Assembly: GCA_904066235.2 (NCBI GenBank) | Contig: CAJFCV020000001.1 | Location: 2,356,001-2,420,000 of the forward strand | DNA length: 64,000 bases | Source: Bursaphelenchus xylophilus | Lineage: Eukaryota > Nematoda > Chromadorea > Rhabditida > Aphelenchoididae | Reading direction: 5' to 3' | Shown here: positions 40,301 through 50,200 of the stretch, piece after piece | How the letters are laid out: the number at the start of each line of letters is the position of its first letter | Position numbering within the stretch: position 1 is the first letter of the stretch | The notes under the pieces: model-generated | Seen by the model: the letters and a program-made list of their open reading frames with translations, nothing else | Database searches by the model: none | What the model was told of the DNA's origin: nothing | Position numbers and translations under genes: made by a program

Positions 40301-40365
40301 CGGCAGTTTGCGAATGAAATTAGAAAGATAAAGATGAACGATGACTTGTAGATTGGTTGGCTCAT
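34377..40365 (-). CDS. Single-pass membrane protein with two possible C-termini
   Basis: Exons 40365-40259, 40028-39909, 39324-39236, 38379-38168, 37431-37135, 34562-34377 (1,011 nt, 336 aa). There is a clear N-terminal signal peptide (SSFIFIFLISFANC), an ectodomain of about 200 residues with eight or so Cys, a charged stretch, and one transmembrane helix near 243-263 (MAASIVFILVGIGYFLV). Exon 5 ends at AAG|GTGAGC; splicing to 34562 adds a 61-residue tail ending RVYEQSL. If that donor is not used, the frame stops at 37084 after VSDDNQFADGKEAAVL, giving 291 aa. The 2.6-kb last intron holds tRNA copy 5 and a three-deep transposon stack. Family not recognised. Confidence 0.7.
34626..34876. mobile_element. 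Family B MITE
   Basis: TACAGGGGACCTGATCCAGT ... GGATCAGGTCCGTCACCGTA; intronic, 60 bp from the last exon of the membrane-protein gene. Confidence 0.75.
34880..34950. mobile_element. Family A right-half fragment preceding tRNA copy 5
   Basis: GCTAGCCGCGGCTGGGAATA ... CATTATTTTCCCGACAGACT. In copies 2, 6 and 7 the same fragment stands about 60-70 bp from the tRNA; here the intervening flank is split by the 1.9-kb element at 34985-36891. Confidence 0.7.
35245..36732. mobile_element. 1.49-kb hAT-type element with 8-bp target duplication GTGCCAAG
   Basis: Ends TAGGCATGGCT and AGCCATGCTTA, flanked by GTGCCAAG at 35237-35244 and 36733-36740. GGGCCGGGCC-rich ends as in the other two hAT copies. It contains a complete Tc4-like element at 35732-36463; without it the hAT is about 756 bp. 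No transposase frame survives. Confidence 0.9.
35732..36463. mobile_element. Tc4-like palindromic element with TTA target duplication
   Basis: Ends CTAGGGAAGTGTACAAACGA and complement, flanked by TTA at 35729-35731 and 36464-36466. The first bases CTAGGGAA and a TNA target duplication are those of nematode Tc4/Tc5 elements. Arms of about 150 bp (CCCTCACCAAATG; GCCCTTGAAAAATGG) mirror each other; the middle is non-coding. Confidence 0.8.
36937..37018 (+). tRNA. tRNA-Leu(AAG), copy 5
   Basis: 82 nt, anticodon AAG. The variable arm reads CTCTCCGGAG (one change, still paired). It starts 45 bp after the nested element stack at 34985-36891 and is antisense to the membrane-protein gene intron. Confidence 0.95.
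37440..37862. repeat. Family C-derived degenerate sequence
   Basis: GGTAGAAATAGCTATGCAAC, GAGCGCGAGCTAGATGCC and GTCTCATCAAAATATAGCGG are family C blocks, partly duplicated. Intronic. Confidence 0.5.
37863..38105. mobile_element. Family B MITE
   Basis: GGCGACCTGATCCAGTGGC ... CACTGGATCGGGTCCTTCAT; inverted repeat. Confidence 0.75.
38500..38750. mobile_element. Family B MITE
   Basis: TACAGTGAAGGACCCGATCC ... GGATCAGGTCCCCCACTGTA; nearly perfect inverted repeat. Confidence 0.8.
39340..39830. repeat. GCACNGTGC-rich stem-loop repeat, longest dispersed copy
   Basis: Five or more modules, each with TTTTTGCACTGTGC, a CGCTGCGAC/CGCCGCGAC block and CGCACAGTGCA. It contains the uninterrupted TTTTGCACCGTGCATTTC site that is split by a CACGTC element at 14610. 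Confidence 0.7.
40070..40217. mobile_element. Family A MITE
   Basis: TCTGTCGGGAAAATAATGAG ... TTATTTTCCCGACAGA, in intron 1 of the membrane-protein gene. Confidence 0.75.
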
Positions 40366-40447
40366 TTTTGCAAAGTCCAATTCTTTTTTATTTCAATTTG
40401 GAAGGGATGGAGAAAAACCCATGAAGAGTTGAGAGCCAAACTAAAAA

Positions 40448-40790
40448 GGGAAGTGCTCCAAGTGCGACGCTCAGATTTTGATGAAACTTGGCACAAAATT
40501 AGAATGGTTTTTTCTAAGGCATATACGACACTTCTAGCTCGCGCTTTGCAGAAACCACCGAGATTTTTATGTAAAAATTTGGCAAAAATGTGAAAATTTT
40601 TTTTGCGAATTTTCCCCTGAAAAATTTCGTGCCTATTTCTATTCTAGAAAGTAATGTTTGCACAAAAAATGATTTTTTTCCGCACGAAACTAACAAAGAT
40701 ACGGCCAAAAAAGGTTTTTTTCTCTGACCGCTCTCCGCGTTTTGCGTACTCTCTCGGCCACAAAGATCGTTCAAAAATTTTCGAGATTTA
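40448..40790. repeat. Family C element, upstream of MULE fragment
   Basis: GGGAAGTGCTCCAAGTGCGA at the left; CTCTCCGCGTTTTGCGTACT near the right; the right end is degraded. Confidence 0.65.
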
Positions 40791-40979
40791 TCTTTGTTGA
40801 TGACAAATCAGCCCAAAAAAATTTGTGTTACTCCATTTTAATTAAGATTAAAATTTCCGAAAAAATCACACTTCTTTCTCTGACCATCTCCTCATTTTCC
40901 ATAGCCTCTCGGTCACAAAAGATTTCTGATCTACATATATACCTTAGGGAAAAATATTTTCGCCCAGAATTAAAAACAG

Positions 40980-41969
40980 TTCAACAAAGCCGTCGCCCAA
41001 AACATCAAGGACAACATCTTCATGCTCCACAATGCCCTAAATGTCAGTCAATTCAGAAACGGTAAGATTTTAACCTTTTTGTTCCATGTTTAGGTGCCTA
41101 CATTAATATGCCTTTAATTGTAGTTGGATTGCTGATGTCGCAGTCTTGGTTGGACTCTGGAATAGACCCCAACTTCGTGGAGTATTTCAAAACGGAATGG
41201 CTCTACTCGGAAGTCTTTCGGTGGTTTGAAGGTGCCAGCCCTTTTCCAAGCACCAATAATGGAGTGGAATCTCAAAATAACCAGATAAAGAGTCAACATT
41301 CGTTCCGAGAAAGACTGAACTTTCATGAATTTGTCACCTGGGCTACCGATATGATTAAGCTAGACTGGTCAAAACACCATCCCGATCCTTCTCAAATCGA
41401 ACAGAAGACTCCACCACACATCTATGCCTCAGCGTTTGCCATGAAGCGCAATAATAGGCCAGTCTTCATCATCCAGAATAACGAAATCTATGCGATGCCT
41501 TCATCCGAACACCTTGCTCTTGACGCCAGGACCGTGAAGCAAATTTACCGGAAGATCACAGGAGATATCTTCGAAAGTTTTGCAGACTATGCGGAAAACA
41601 GATTTAAAGTAAGTCTTTTGGATTTGGAATAATCCGAAATAATTTTAGGTTTTTATCGTCTCAAAATCTGGTATGCGGTTTACATGCACATGCCCCGAAG
41701 GTACCAAGAAGAACAGATGTAAGCATGCAGTCTTCATCGAATGCAAGCTCAACTTGGCGCAGTATCCCCCAGATGCCATGGCAAATCAACTTCAACCAAA
41801 GAAGAAGAGAGGCCGTCCACGGAAAGCAATAACGCAAAGTCAAGCTTCAAGATCCAGAGTACAACTTCAGTCCCAGTTATCAGCTTCCTCGTCAAGACGA
41901 CTTCAAAATGATGCACCCTCGACATCCACAGGATTTGGATTTTCCGTATTCTCCGTTGAACCCTCATGA
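40980..41969 (+). pseudogene. C-terminal half of a MULE transposase with SWIM zinc finger
   Basis: Exons 40980-41061, 41094-41608, 41649-41969 join in phase and stay open to TGA. The sequence has MULE C-terminal hallmarks: WLDSG, ASPFPSTNNGVESQNNQIK (the last acidic catalytic region), then a SWIM finger CTC-x9-CKH, and an AT-hook-like KKRGRPRKA. No N-terminal DNA-binding or DDE front half is present upstream, where a family C element begins. A start at the Met in exon 1 (MLHNALNVSQ) is possible. It is a different MULE lineage from the gene at 4168-7673. Open frames and good splice sites mean recent truncation or a retained partial gene. Confidence 0.7.
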
Positions 41970-42028
41970 TAATACTCGTAATATTAATAATTGTACATAT
42001 TATGTTGTAGTTGACCAATAGAAAATAC

Positions 42029-42034
42029 AATAAA
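42029..42034 (+). terminator. poly(A) signal of the SWIM/MULE fragment
   Basis: AATAAA 60 bp past the stop. Confidence 0.5.
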
Positions 42035-42119
42035 CTTCTATCACAAATCTTCTAATATTAGTATCACGTATTTTAAAACGTGTAATATGCGTAATTCTTG
42101 CAAGTAGCGTTTTCAGTAA

Positions 42120-42310
42120 CCCAAGTTTGACAATTTTCGGCAAAAAAATGAAAATGATACTGCTTCACCACACTCTTTGACCACAAAAAAGTAAAAATCA
42201 CAAAAAATAAGAATCATTTTCGAAATCAGCGCGGTCGATTACCCCTATTTCCAATATTTCCTCAAAAACTGGCTACAAATACTATTTTGCAGTACTACTT
42301 AACTTATTTT
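42120..42310. repeat. Family F partial copy
   Basis: CATTTTCGAAATCAGCGCGG...GATTACCCC resembles the right arm of family F; the left arm is degraded. Confidence 0.4.
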
Positions 42311-42479
42311 ACCTGTAAAGTTACTTATTCATCAATTTTTACTATCTTCCGTGCTTTATTTTTACAAAATTATGCTTTCTGGGAGAAAATCGTTTCTTTT
42401 CTGGGAGAAAATAGCATTTTTTTCATAATTCTCTTTTCTGGGGAAAAATATTTTTAATTCTGGGAGAAAAATATAGACC

Positions 42480-42740
42480 CTATACCTTATAGGGTAATTT
42501 TCACACAAAAAAAATCAAAAATTTCCGCACGAAACTGACAAAGATACGGCCAAAAATTGTTTTTTCTCTGGCCGTTCTCCGCGTTTCGCGAACTCTCTCG
42601 GCCGCAAATATTGTTGAATATCTCGGCTCTCCCTTCAAACCGCAAGCTAAAAATTTAAGGCATTGGAAAACGATCTATGATCTATTTGTGTGCAAAATTT
42701 TAAAAAAATCTGAGCCTCGCACTTGGAGTACTTCCTTTTT
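42480..42740. repeat. Family C partial copy
   Basis: GTTCTCCGCGTTTCGCGAAC and CTGAGCCTCGCACTTGGAGT mark the right two-thirds of a family C element. From 42,740 to 43,340 I see no gene. Confidence 0.55.
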
Positions 42741-43345
42741 AAAGTAACATACGAAAATGTGATCAACACGCGCACAAAAATCCCTCAAAACGCAAACCGC
42801 ACATATTCAAAAACACTGATAATCGCTATCAACCCGAGAATTCGGTGAGATGGATAAAAAGAGCTGTGTCAGTTGAAGACTAACACAAAATCAGTCAAGG
42901 TCAAGATCTCGCGGCGCGCAAAAAAAGACGCCCGAAATGTTGGGGAAAAAACTTATTTTTATGAGCGGCGCAAAAGGTGGGTTTATTGGTGGTTAACATC
43001 GCACATCCTGAGGGCCCAACGGACAATAATTTGAGCAAAAATTTTGGGATTTACCCAAAAGATAAGCAAAATTTTGCCTTTTTTGATATTTTTTCTGTTT
43101 TTCTTCAAAATTTCACAATTTAAAAAGCAACTCGCCTTTTGATGATCAAATCGTCATATTAAACCGCGAAATTTGACGATGGAACAACCTGTTACTGTTC
43201 GCCGATTAATATATTATATCTCTTACCAGTTTGATGGATGATGCCGTTCAAGTGTGTGCTGCAGTTTGGACACCGAAAATTTTCGAAGAGCGAAACTATT
43301 TCTGAAAATTTTAGCTCTTGCTTTCCAAATGCAGCGAAAAAAAAA

Positions 43346-43502
43346 TATCAGCCTGTCGGGAAAATAATGAGCGCAATGTCGCTGGCCCAATCGCTTCGCT
43401 GAAATGAAAAGAATTGGATTTTGCCGCGACACAATTTATTTTCTCGGCGGCGATGCGATTTTCATTGCGACAGAGGCTCATTATTTTCCCGACAGGCTGA
43501 TA
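43346..43502. mobile_element. Family A MITE (ATGAGCGC sub-type)
   Basis: TATCAGCCTGTCGGGAAAAT ... TTTTCCCGACAGGCTGATA, both tips intact. Confidence 0.8.
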
Positions 43503-43632
43503 TCGCTCTGTCGGGAAAATAATGTGGATTTGTCGCAGGAAAAGCACTAAATCTCCGGTCGCGGCTAGCCTTCGCAGCGTGATGATGGGCGATCCCAAAG
43601 TGCGACAAATCCGCATTATTTTCCTGACAAAT
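43503..43632. mobile_element. Family A MITE (ATGTGGATTT sub-type), adjacent to the previous copy
   Basis: CGCTCTGTCGGGAAAATAAT ... TTATTTTCCTGACAAATGG. The two sub-types sit directly side by side. Confidence 0.75.
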
Positions 43633-43764
43633 GGTGTAAGCGTTTATTCAACACAGGGTCATTTTGTTCTAAAGGTAAGGCCTCGAAATTGAAATTTTTG
43701 GCTATAGCCAGGCTTCGTTTCATGGCTGTTTGTTTTACAGAACCTTATCACAGTGGGAAAGGTT

Positions 43765-43813
43765 TATGACGACCATTGTGTTGCGGCAAGTCCACATTAT
43801 TTTCCCGACAGAC
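43765..43813. mobile_element. Family A right-half fragment preceding tRNA copy 6
   Basis: CGACCATTGTGTTGCGGCAA then GTCCACATTATTTTCCCGAC, 66 bp before the tRNA; same arrangement as copies 2 and 7. Confidence 0.75.
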
Positions 43814-43878
43814 TACTATATTTCGGCTATGATTTATTTTACCAAGCCGAAAGAGTAAACTATAGCCTCGCTTGTTGT

Positions 43879-43960
43879 GGTGAGATGGCCGAGCGGTCTA
43901 AGGCGCTGGTTTAAGGCACCAGTCTCTTCGGAGGCGTGGGTTCGAATCCCACTCTCATCA
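43879..43960 (+). tRNA. tRNA-Leu(AAG), copy 6
   Basis: 82 nt, anticodon AAG, all stems paired, followed by an eight-T run suited to Pol III termination. Confidence 0.95.
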
Positions 43961-44258
43961 GTAGACTTTTTTTTCTTTTTTGGTTATAAAATACGTACTG
44001 TTGTACTACAAGTTTTTATCATGAATACTATTCCGTTCGCAAAGCAAAGCTTCTGCAGTGATTTTTGGACACCATACCTTTTTGTATGTTATCTGAAAGG
44101 TGTCAAACATACACCTCGCTATTAAATGCCCATTTTTTAAGCTCACAAACCGATTAAATTCTCATCCAAATCACAGCATTCCCGCTGTTTTTCTCAAAAT
44201 TTATTTTTACAAAGACCAAAATACTAGCCTTATCTAATCGCCTTCTACACAACAATAA

Positions 44259-47200
44259 TTACTCCAGATTGCGGTCGTCCAGAATCTGCGTGGAACAGAG
44301 GTGCCGATAAGCGCCATCGGGTCGATTCAGCAGCTCGAAATGAGTGCCTTTTTCGATGACCTTTCCGCCCCTCACAACCGCGATCTGATCGGCGTTCTGA
44401 ACGGTCGACAAGCGATGCGCGATCACGATACAGGTGCGGCCTTTTCGCACCTTCTCCAGCGCATCCTGCACCACCTTCTCCGACTCCGAATCCAGCGCCG
44501 ACGTGGCTTCGTCGAGCAGCAGGACGGCCGGATCCCGGATCACGGCCCTGGCGATGGCGATCCGCTGCTTCTGGCCGCCGCTCAGCTGCGTGCCGCGCTC
44601 GCCGACGCGGGTGTCGTAGCGCTGCGGCAGCGTCATGATGAACTCGTGGATGTTGGCCAGCTCGCAGGCCTTGTGAATCGCGTCCATTGTGACGGGCGCG
44701 CGCATTCCGTACGTAATGTTCTCTTTGATGGAGCAGTCGAAGAGCGTGGGCTCTTGGCTAACGATGCAGACTTGATCGCGCAGCGAGTGGATGTTCAGCT
44801 CTTCGATGGGAATGCTGTCGACTGTCTGAAAAAGTAGGGGCTTGTGTTGAAAAGGCCAGATAAAAATAAATTATCAGTCTGTCGGGGAAATAATGAGCAC
44901 TCTGTCCATCGCAAATCGCATCGCCGCCGGGAAAATGAATGGTGAAAATTAAATTTCTTTTCAATTCAATTCAAGCGACGCACGGCATTCTGTACTTTTG
45001 GGGCACAACCGATCTCCGCGACTTTTTCTATTTTTTCGGAATGCGCATGCTTTCGCTCTCCATATCTCGTTGGCCTTTAAAGCTAAAAGGCTAAAATTTG
45101 GCATGACAGTAGAGTAAAAAGCCGGCTTTCAGAAAATATATATAAATATTGTAAAGAACCCTGTCGCATACACTTCGCAACGACGATTGAAAAAATTTCA
45201 TTTTTAAAACTTCTGCCACCCAAAAGTGCAAGTTGCATGATCGTATTGACAATTTTTTTGGTCTGTGTGTGTCAAATTCGATCCTCTTCAAGATGGTCAA
45301 ATCTCATCTATTCGACGTTCAACAAGATGAGTTATCATTCACATCGCAGCGACGCGACTGGGGCAGCGATATTTTGTTCATTATTTTTCCGACAGACTGA
45401 TACTTCAAAGCTCAAATTTTATCCATGAACAGGCCAAAAAATCTCGATTCTACGTAAAACTTTTAGCTTACAAAATTTGTTTTTTGTCATCAAAATTTTC
45501 TATCTAAATTTTTTCCAAGTTTCATCCGCAAAACCACTTACAATTAAGCCCTTTTTGATCCGATAGAACCTCTCCAACAATGACATGACCGTCGACTTGC
45601 CGCAGCCCGATTGCCCCACCAGCGCCAGCGTTTTTCCCTCCTCAACTTGGACATTCATGTTGTGCAGGACCTTGTTCTGCGGCCGCGTTGGGTACGAGAA
45701 TTCGACGTTTTTGAATTGCACATTTCCTTTGACGATCTGCAAGCACAATTGAGAGATTTTTTGCAAAATATGACAAATATAATGTATACAAATTATAAAA
45801 AAATTCGAATTCTTACAACTTTCTTTCCACTGGTGTCCAACGAGTCGATCGCCGTGGGGAATTCGATGAGGTGGAAGAGAAGCGAGGCTGCAAGTCGGGC
45901 TTTGACTACATCCGGGATGAATGAGCTGATCTGGCCGACGGATTGGCCGCAGAATGCGATCGCGAAGAATACTCTGTAAGAAAATATGATAACTTTAATT
46001 TGTAACAACTTTTAACGGAACATAACAAAAATATACAAAAAAATTATTTCATCGTATAACATGTCACACTCACCTTTTTATAAAATTTAGAAATTTTTTT
46101 ATCGTATAAAATGTCACACCCTAATTTTTCAAGTTTCAAAATGAAGGGGAGTGTTCGAAAAGGGGAGTATTCAATTTTGAGGGGAGTGTTCGAAAAGGGT
46201 GAGTGTTCCATTTTGGCGGGAGAGTTCGAAAAGGAGGAGTGTTCAATTTTGGGGGGAGTGTTCGAAAAAGAGGAGTGTTCAATTTTGGGGGGGAGTGTTC
46301 GAAAAAGGGGAGTGTTCAATTTAGGGGGGAGTGTTCGAAAAGGGGAGTGTTCAATTTTGGGGGGAATGTTCGAAAAAGGGGAGTGTTCAATTTAGGGGGG
46401 AGTGTTCGAAAAAGGGGAGTGTTCAATTTTGGGGGGAGTGTTCGAAAAAGGGGAGTGTTCCATTTTGCGGGGGGGGGGGGTTCGAAAAGGGGGAGTGTTC
46501 AATTTTGGGGGGAGTGTTCGAAAAAGGGGAGTGTTCAATTTAGGGGGAGTGTTCGAAAAGGGGAGTGTTCAGTTTATAGGAGAACCTTAAAATTTTATTA
46601 CCTGTAAACCGCCACCGGCTCCATGCTATGGTCGTTCACAAACACTGAACCCAAATAAAACGCAACGGCATACATGAAGAACATTATACTCTGACTGAAT
46701 GCGAACACACCTCCATAAACATGGGCTTGGCGGACGTTTGAACTGAAAATAGAAAAGGTCATTTGTCATATGCGATTCTAGAGTCATCAAGGGCTCGCAA
46801 ACTCACTAGAACGGCTCCACCAGATGCATAGTGTACTTGTAATGGAACACAAGTTGTTTGTTGAGTCCAGCGATGGTCCTGATGTTCTCCACAGCTTCCG
46901 AAGCGATCTTGCCGGCCTCTTCAAGGAGTTCCGTATCTCTCATTTGTTTCCCAAACTATAATAAACATCGATTAAGTTCACTCGTCATCAGACATGGCTA
47001 GGGCCTAATCGGGCTTCGAAAATTTCGAAGAAGGGCCGAGCAGACTTTTTTTTGGGGCCGGACTTGGGATCTGCCTAATTCTTTATGGCTGGGGTTTGGG
47101 CACAAGAAATTTCAGGCTTTTTTTTGTTCTTTGCCAATGGAATATACAAAAAAATGGTTTTCTAGGCATGTCTATGAGTCCCTCCGTTGAAGACCATGTA

Positions 47201-50200
47201 AAAACGTTTCGCGAAAATTACCTTGGCCCCCCATTACCATTTAAAAAAAATATTTGACCCCGGTCTAGGGGGTAGGTTCCACTTCGACCCCGGCTCGCTA
47301 GCGACTTTCCTGCACAGCCTCTCCAGCCATGACAAGACGCTTACCTTCATTTGAAGTTCAAAGTAGCCGCTCGCCAAGATCAGCGGAACAATTGCCAACA
47401 GAATCAGCGCCAACTTCCAGCCATACACAAAGCCAATCACAATGGCGCCAATCAGCGTTACAATCGACGAAAAGAGAACTGGCAATCGAGTGAAGACGTA
47501 GCGAACATTCGGAGCGTCAGTCGAAAATCTTGTCGAGAGTTTTCCAGTGTTGTGGCGTTTGTCATCGTAGAAGCCAATGTCTTGACGCATCAGATTTTTG
47601 AAGGCTTCGTAGCGGAGTTTTTTGGTCAGCGCTTCTCCACATTGCCCTAGACAGTTGGCCTGCAAATATACAATATTATTTTTTAGGAAAAGTTGTCATA
47701 AAATTATCAAAAAATGGTATTTTGATCTACAAGGAGAAGCCCTCTCAGTGAGACAACCAATATGCTTTTGATGACATAAAGCTTGACACAAATTCAGACT
47801 ATTTTTTTCGAATACATTAGTCAGACTCATAGGCCGCATCTTGCACAGTGGGGGCCTGATCCAATGGCAAAAAACGTACCATTTTGTATCCGGGAAGTAT
47901 CAAAAATGTGGCAAAATGCTTCCCTCTCCAAATGAAAAAACTTCGTTTTGAAGGGTCCCTCACAAAAAGAGCGGGCGCGCTTTTGAAATCTCAGTTTTTT
48001 CACTTGGAGAGGGAGGTATTTTGCCACATTTTTGATACTTCCTGGATGCAAAGTGGTACGTTTTTTGCCACTGGACCCCCACTGTAGAAACAATCGAAAT
48101 TTTTAGGTCGGAAAATGGCTAAAAAAATCAATTTTTTGTTAATTTTGGCATGAGCAAAATTTTTTTGCACAAAACAGGCAAGGTTATGCCCAAAAACTGG
48201 TCCTTTCTTTGACCTCTCTCGGCTTTTAGCGTGCTCTCTCAATCTGAAAAGACCGTTGAATCTATCCGCTGTTCCTGTAAAGCGCGAGCTAAAACTTTTT
48301 GGAAATGGTATGTGTCTTATGCCTGCCTGTACATGAAAAATCAAACAAAAAAAATCATGACCAAGTACAACTGAGCGTTGAAATTCAAAAAAAATAAATA
48401 TGTATTTTTTATTTTTTTTAATACGTAAATCAAAAAAAAATATTAAACCCAGACACCTACCGATGTAAAGAATCCCAGTCCGTTGACAATTCCAATCACC
48501 ACAAACATCGCGGCCCAAAACAAGGCGTCCTTTTGGAGTTGGTCCACCGGCTCACTGAACACCTGAAACACCAAAGAAAAGTTAGCAAGTCGCCAGAATT
48601 CCTCTCTAAATTAACGTAAGCCTCACCGCGATGATCTGAGAGTACACCAAAGCGAAGAACGGCATGACCAATCCACTAACACAGCAGCCAAGCAGCCCAA
48701 GGGCAAGCCATCCCCATTTCTCTCGGTTCATGGCCATGATCTTGGTGATTGGAGTCGGCGATAGTTGTCGCTCCTAAACATGTGTATAAGCGTACATTTT
48801 TTAATGTATGTAGCATTGTTATATCTTTGTTTGAAAAGAAAGGAATTGCGCCAGAAGTTAAGAAAGGAAGTGTAGCGTGATTTCAGCGACAGAAAATTTA
48901 ACAGGGAAGTGTTCGAAGTAAAATGCTCATTTTTTATAAAAGTTTTTCTGGAAAATCTGCGAGGCTCAAAGAAAAGAACAAGATTTTTAGGCCAAAAGTT
49001 GGCAAAATTGTAGCACTGTTTTGTAAGTTTTGGCATGAAAAGCGTCACACATATGAGTGTCGGAGTTCGAGCTTCCCTTGTAAGTTTGCAGCTTATGATC
49101 ATCAGTCTGCCGGGAAAATAATGAGCACTCTGTCGCATCGAAAATCACATCACTGCCGAGAAAATGAATTGTGTCGCTCGCAACAAAATCGAATTGCTTT
49201 CTGCGACGCGATTAGCGCAGCGGCAAATTGTTGATTATTTTCCTGACAGACTGATACGTTCACTGGGGACCTGATACAGTGGCAAAAAACGTATCATTTT
49301 GCATGCGGGAAGTATCAAAAATGCGGCGAAATGCTCCCCTCTTTATGTGAAAAAACTCCGATTTCGAAAGCGCGCCCGCTCTTTATATGAGGGAAAGAGC
49401 GCTCCCTTCACAACGAAGTTTTTTTCACTTGGAGAGGGAAGCATTTTTCCACATTTTTGATACTTCCCGGATGCAAAGTGGTATATTTTTTGCCACTGGA
49501 TCAGGTCCGTCATTGTATAATAAATTGTAGTGGACCTAGGCCGATTTTTTATCCAATTTTTATCGGCTTTTGTCCAAAAAAGTCGTTAAAAATCACAGTG
49601 CCAGTGCGCCAGTTCTTTTTATGAGGGACCCTTCAAAACGAAGTATTTTCACTTGGAGAAGGAAGCATTTTGCCATATTTTTTATGCCTCCCGGATGCAA
49701 AATAGTACTTTTTTGCCACTGGGTCAGGTCCCTCACTGTAGCTCCCGAAAGAAATAGAGCAGTAGGAGCAAACACACTCCCTTTTACCTCTTCTACCACA
49801 TAATTCACTCTCTTTTCACTTCCTTCTTCGCTGTCGCCTTTCATGACCTTAGGCGTTAAAATTTCACAAACATGTCTAGGAGTTCTCTTCCTACGTCTAA
49901 GTCCGCCCTTTACCTCGCATTCCTTTTGCAGATCGTAGATGGTCGCGGTACTGGATCGCGAGACAGCCGAAGAAGCGGTCGACAGCTTCTTTGAAGCTCC
50001 TTTATGACTGCTAACCACACTCGTCTTGCGTTGACTGACCTTGCGGACAAGATTTGGACGTTGCGAAGAGCGTTCGGATCCGCTCGCATCACTTTCGTTG
50101 GAGTGCTCTGAAAAATGTTGTCTATTATTATTCATTATGTTAGCATGTATTATTGTTCTTTAGCGATCCGATTCAGTATTTTTGTAGTATTATATTTTGA

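Noticed and set aside
44301..44837. 178-codon plus-strand frame opposite the second nucleotide-binding domain
   Set aside because: It is antisense to conserved Walker B and signature sequence; GC-rich coding strands often leave the opposite frame open.
46111..46607. Open frames through the GGGGAGTGTTC array
   Set aside because: Simple tandem repeat with frames open in several registers and no splice sites or homology.
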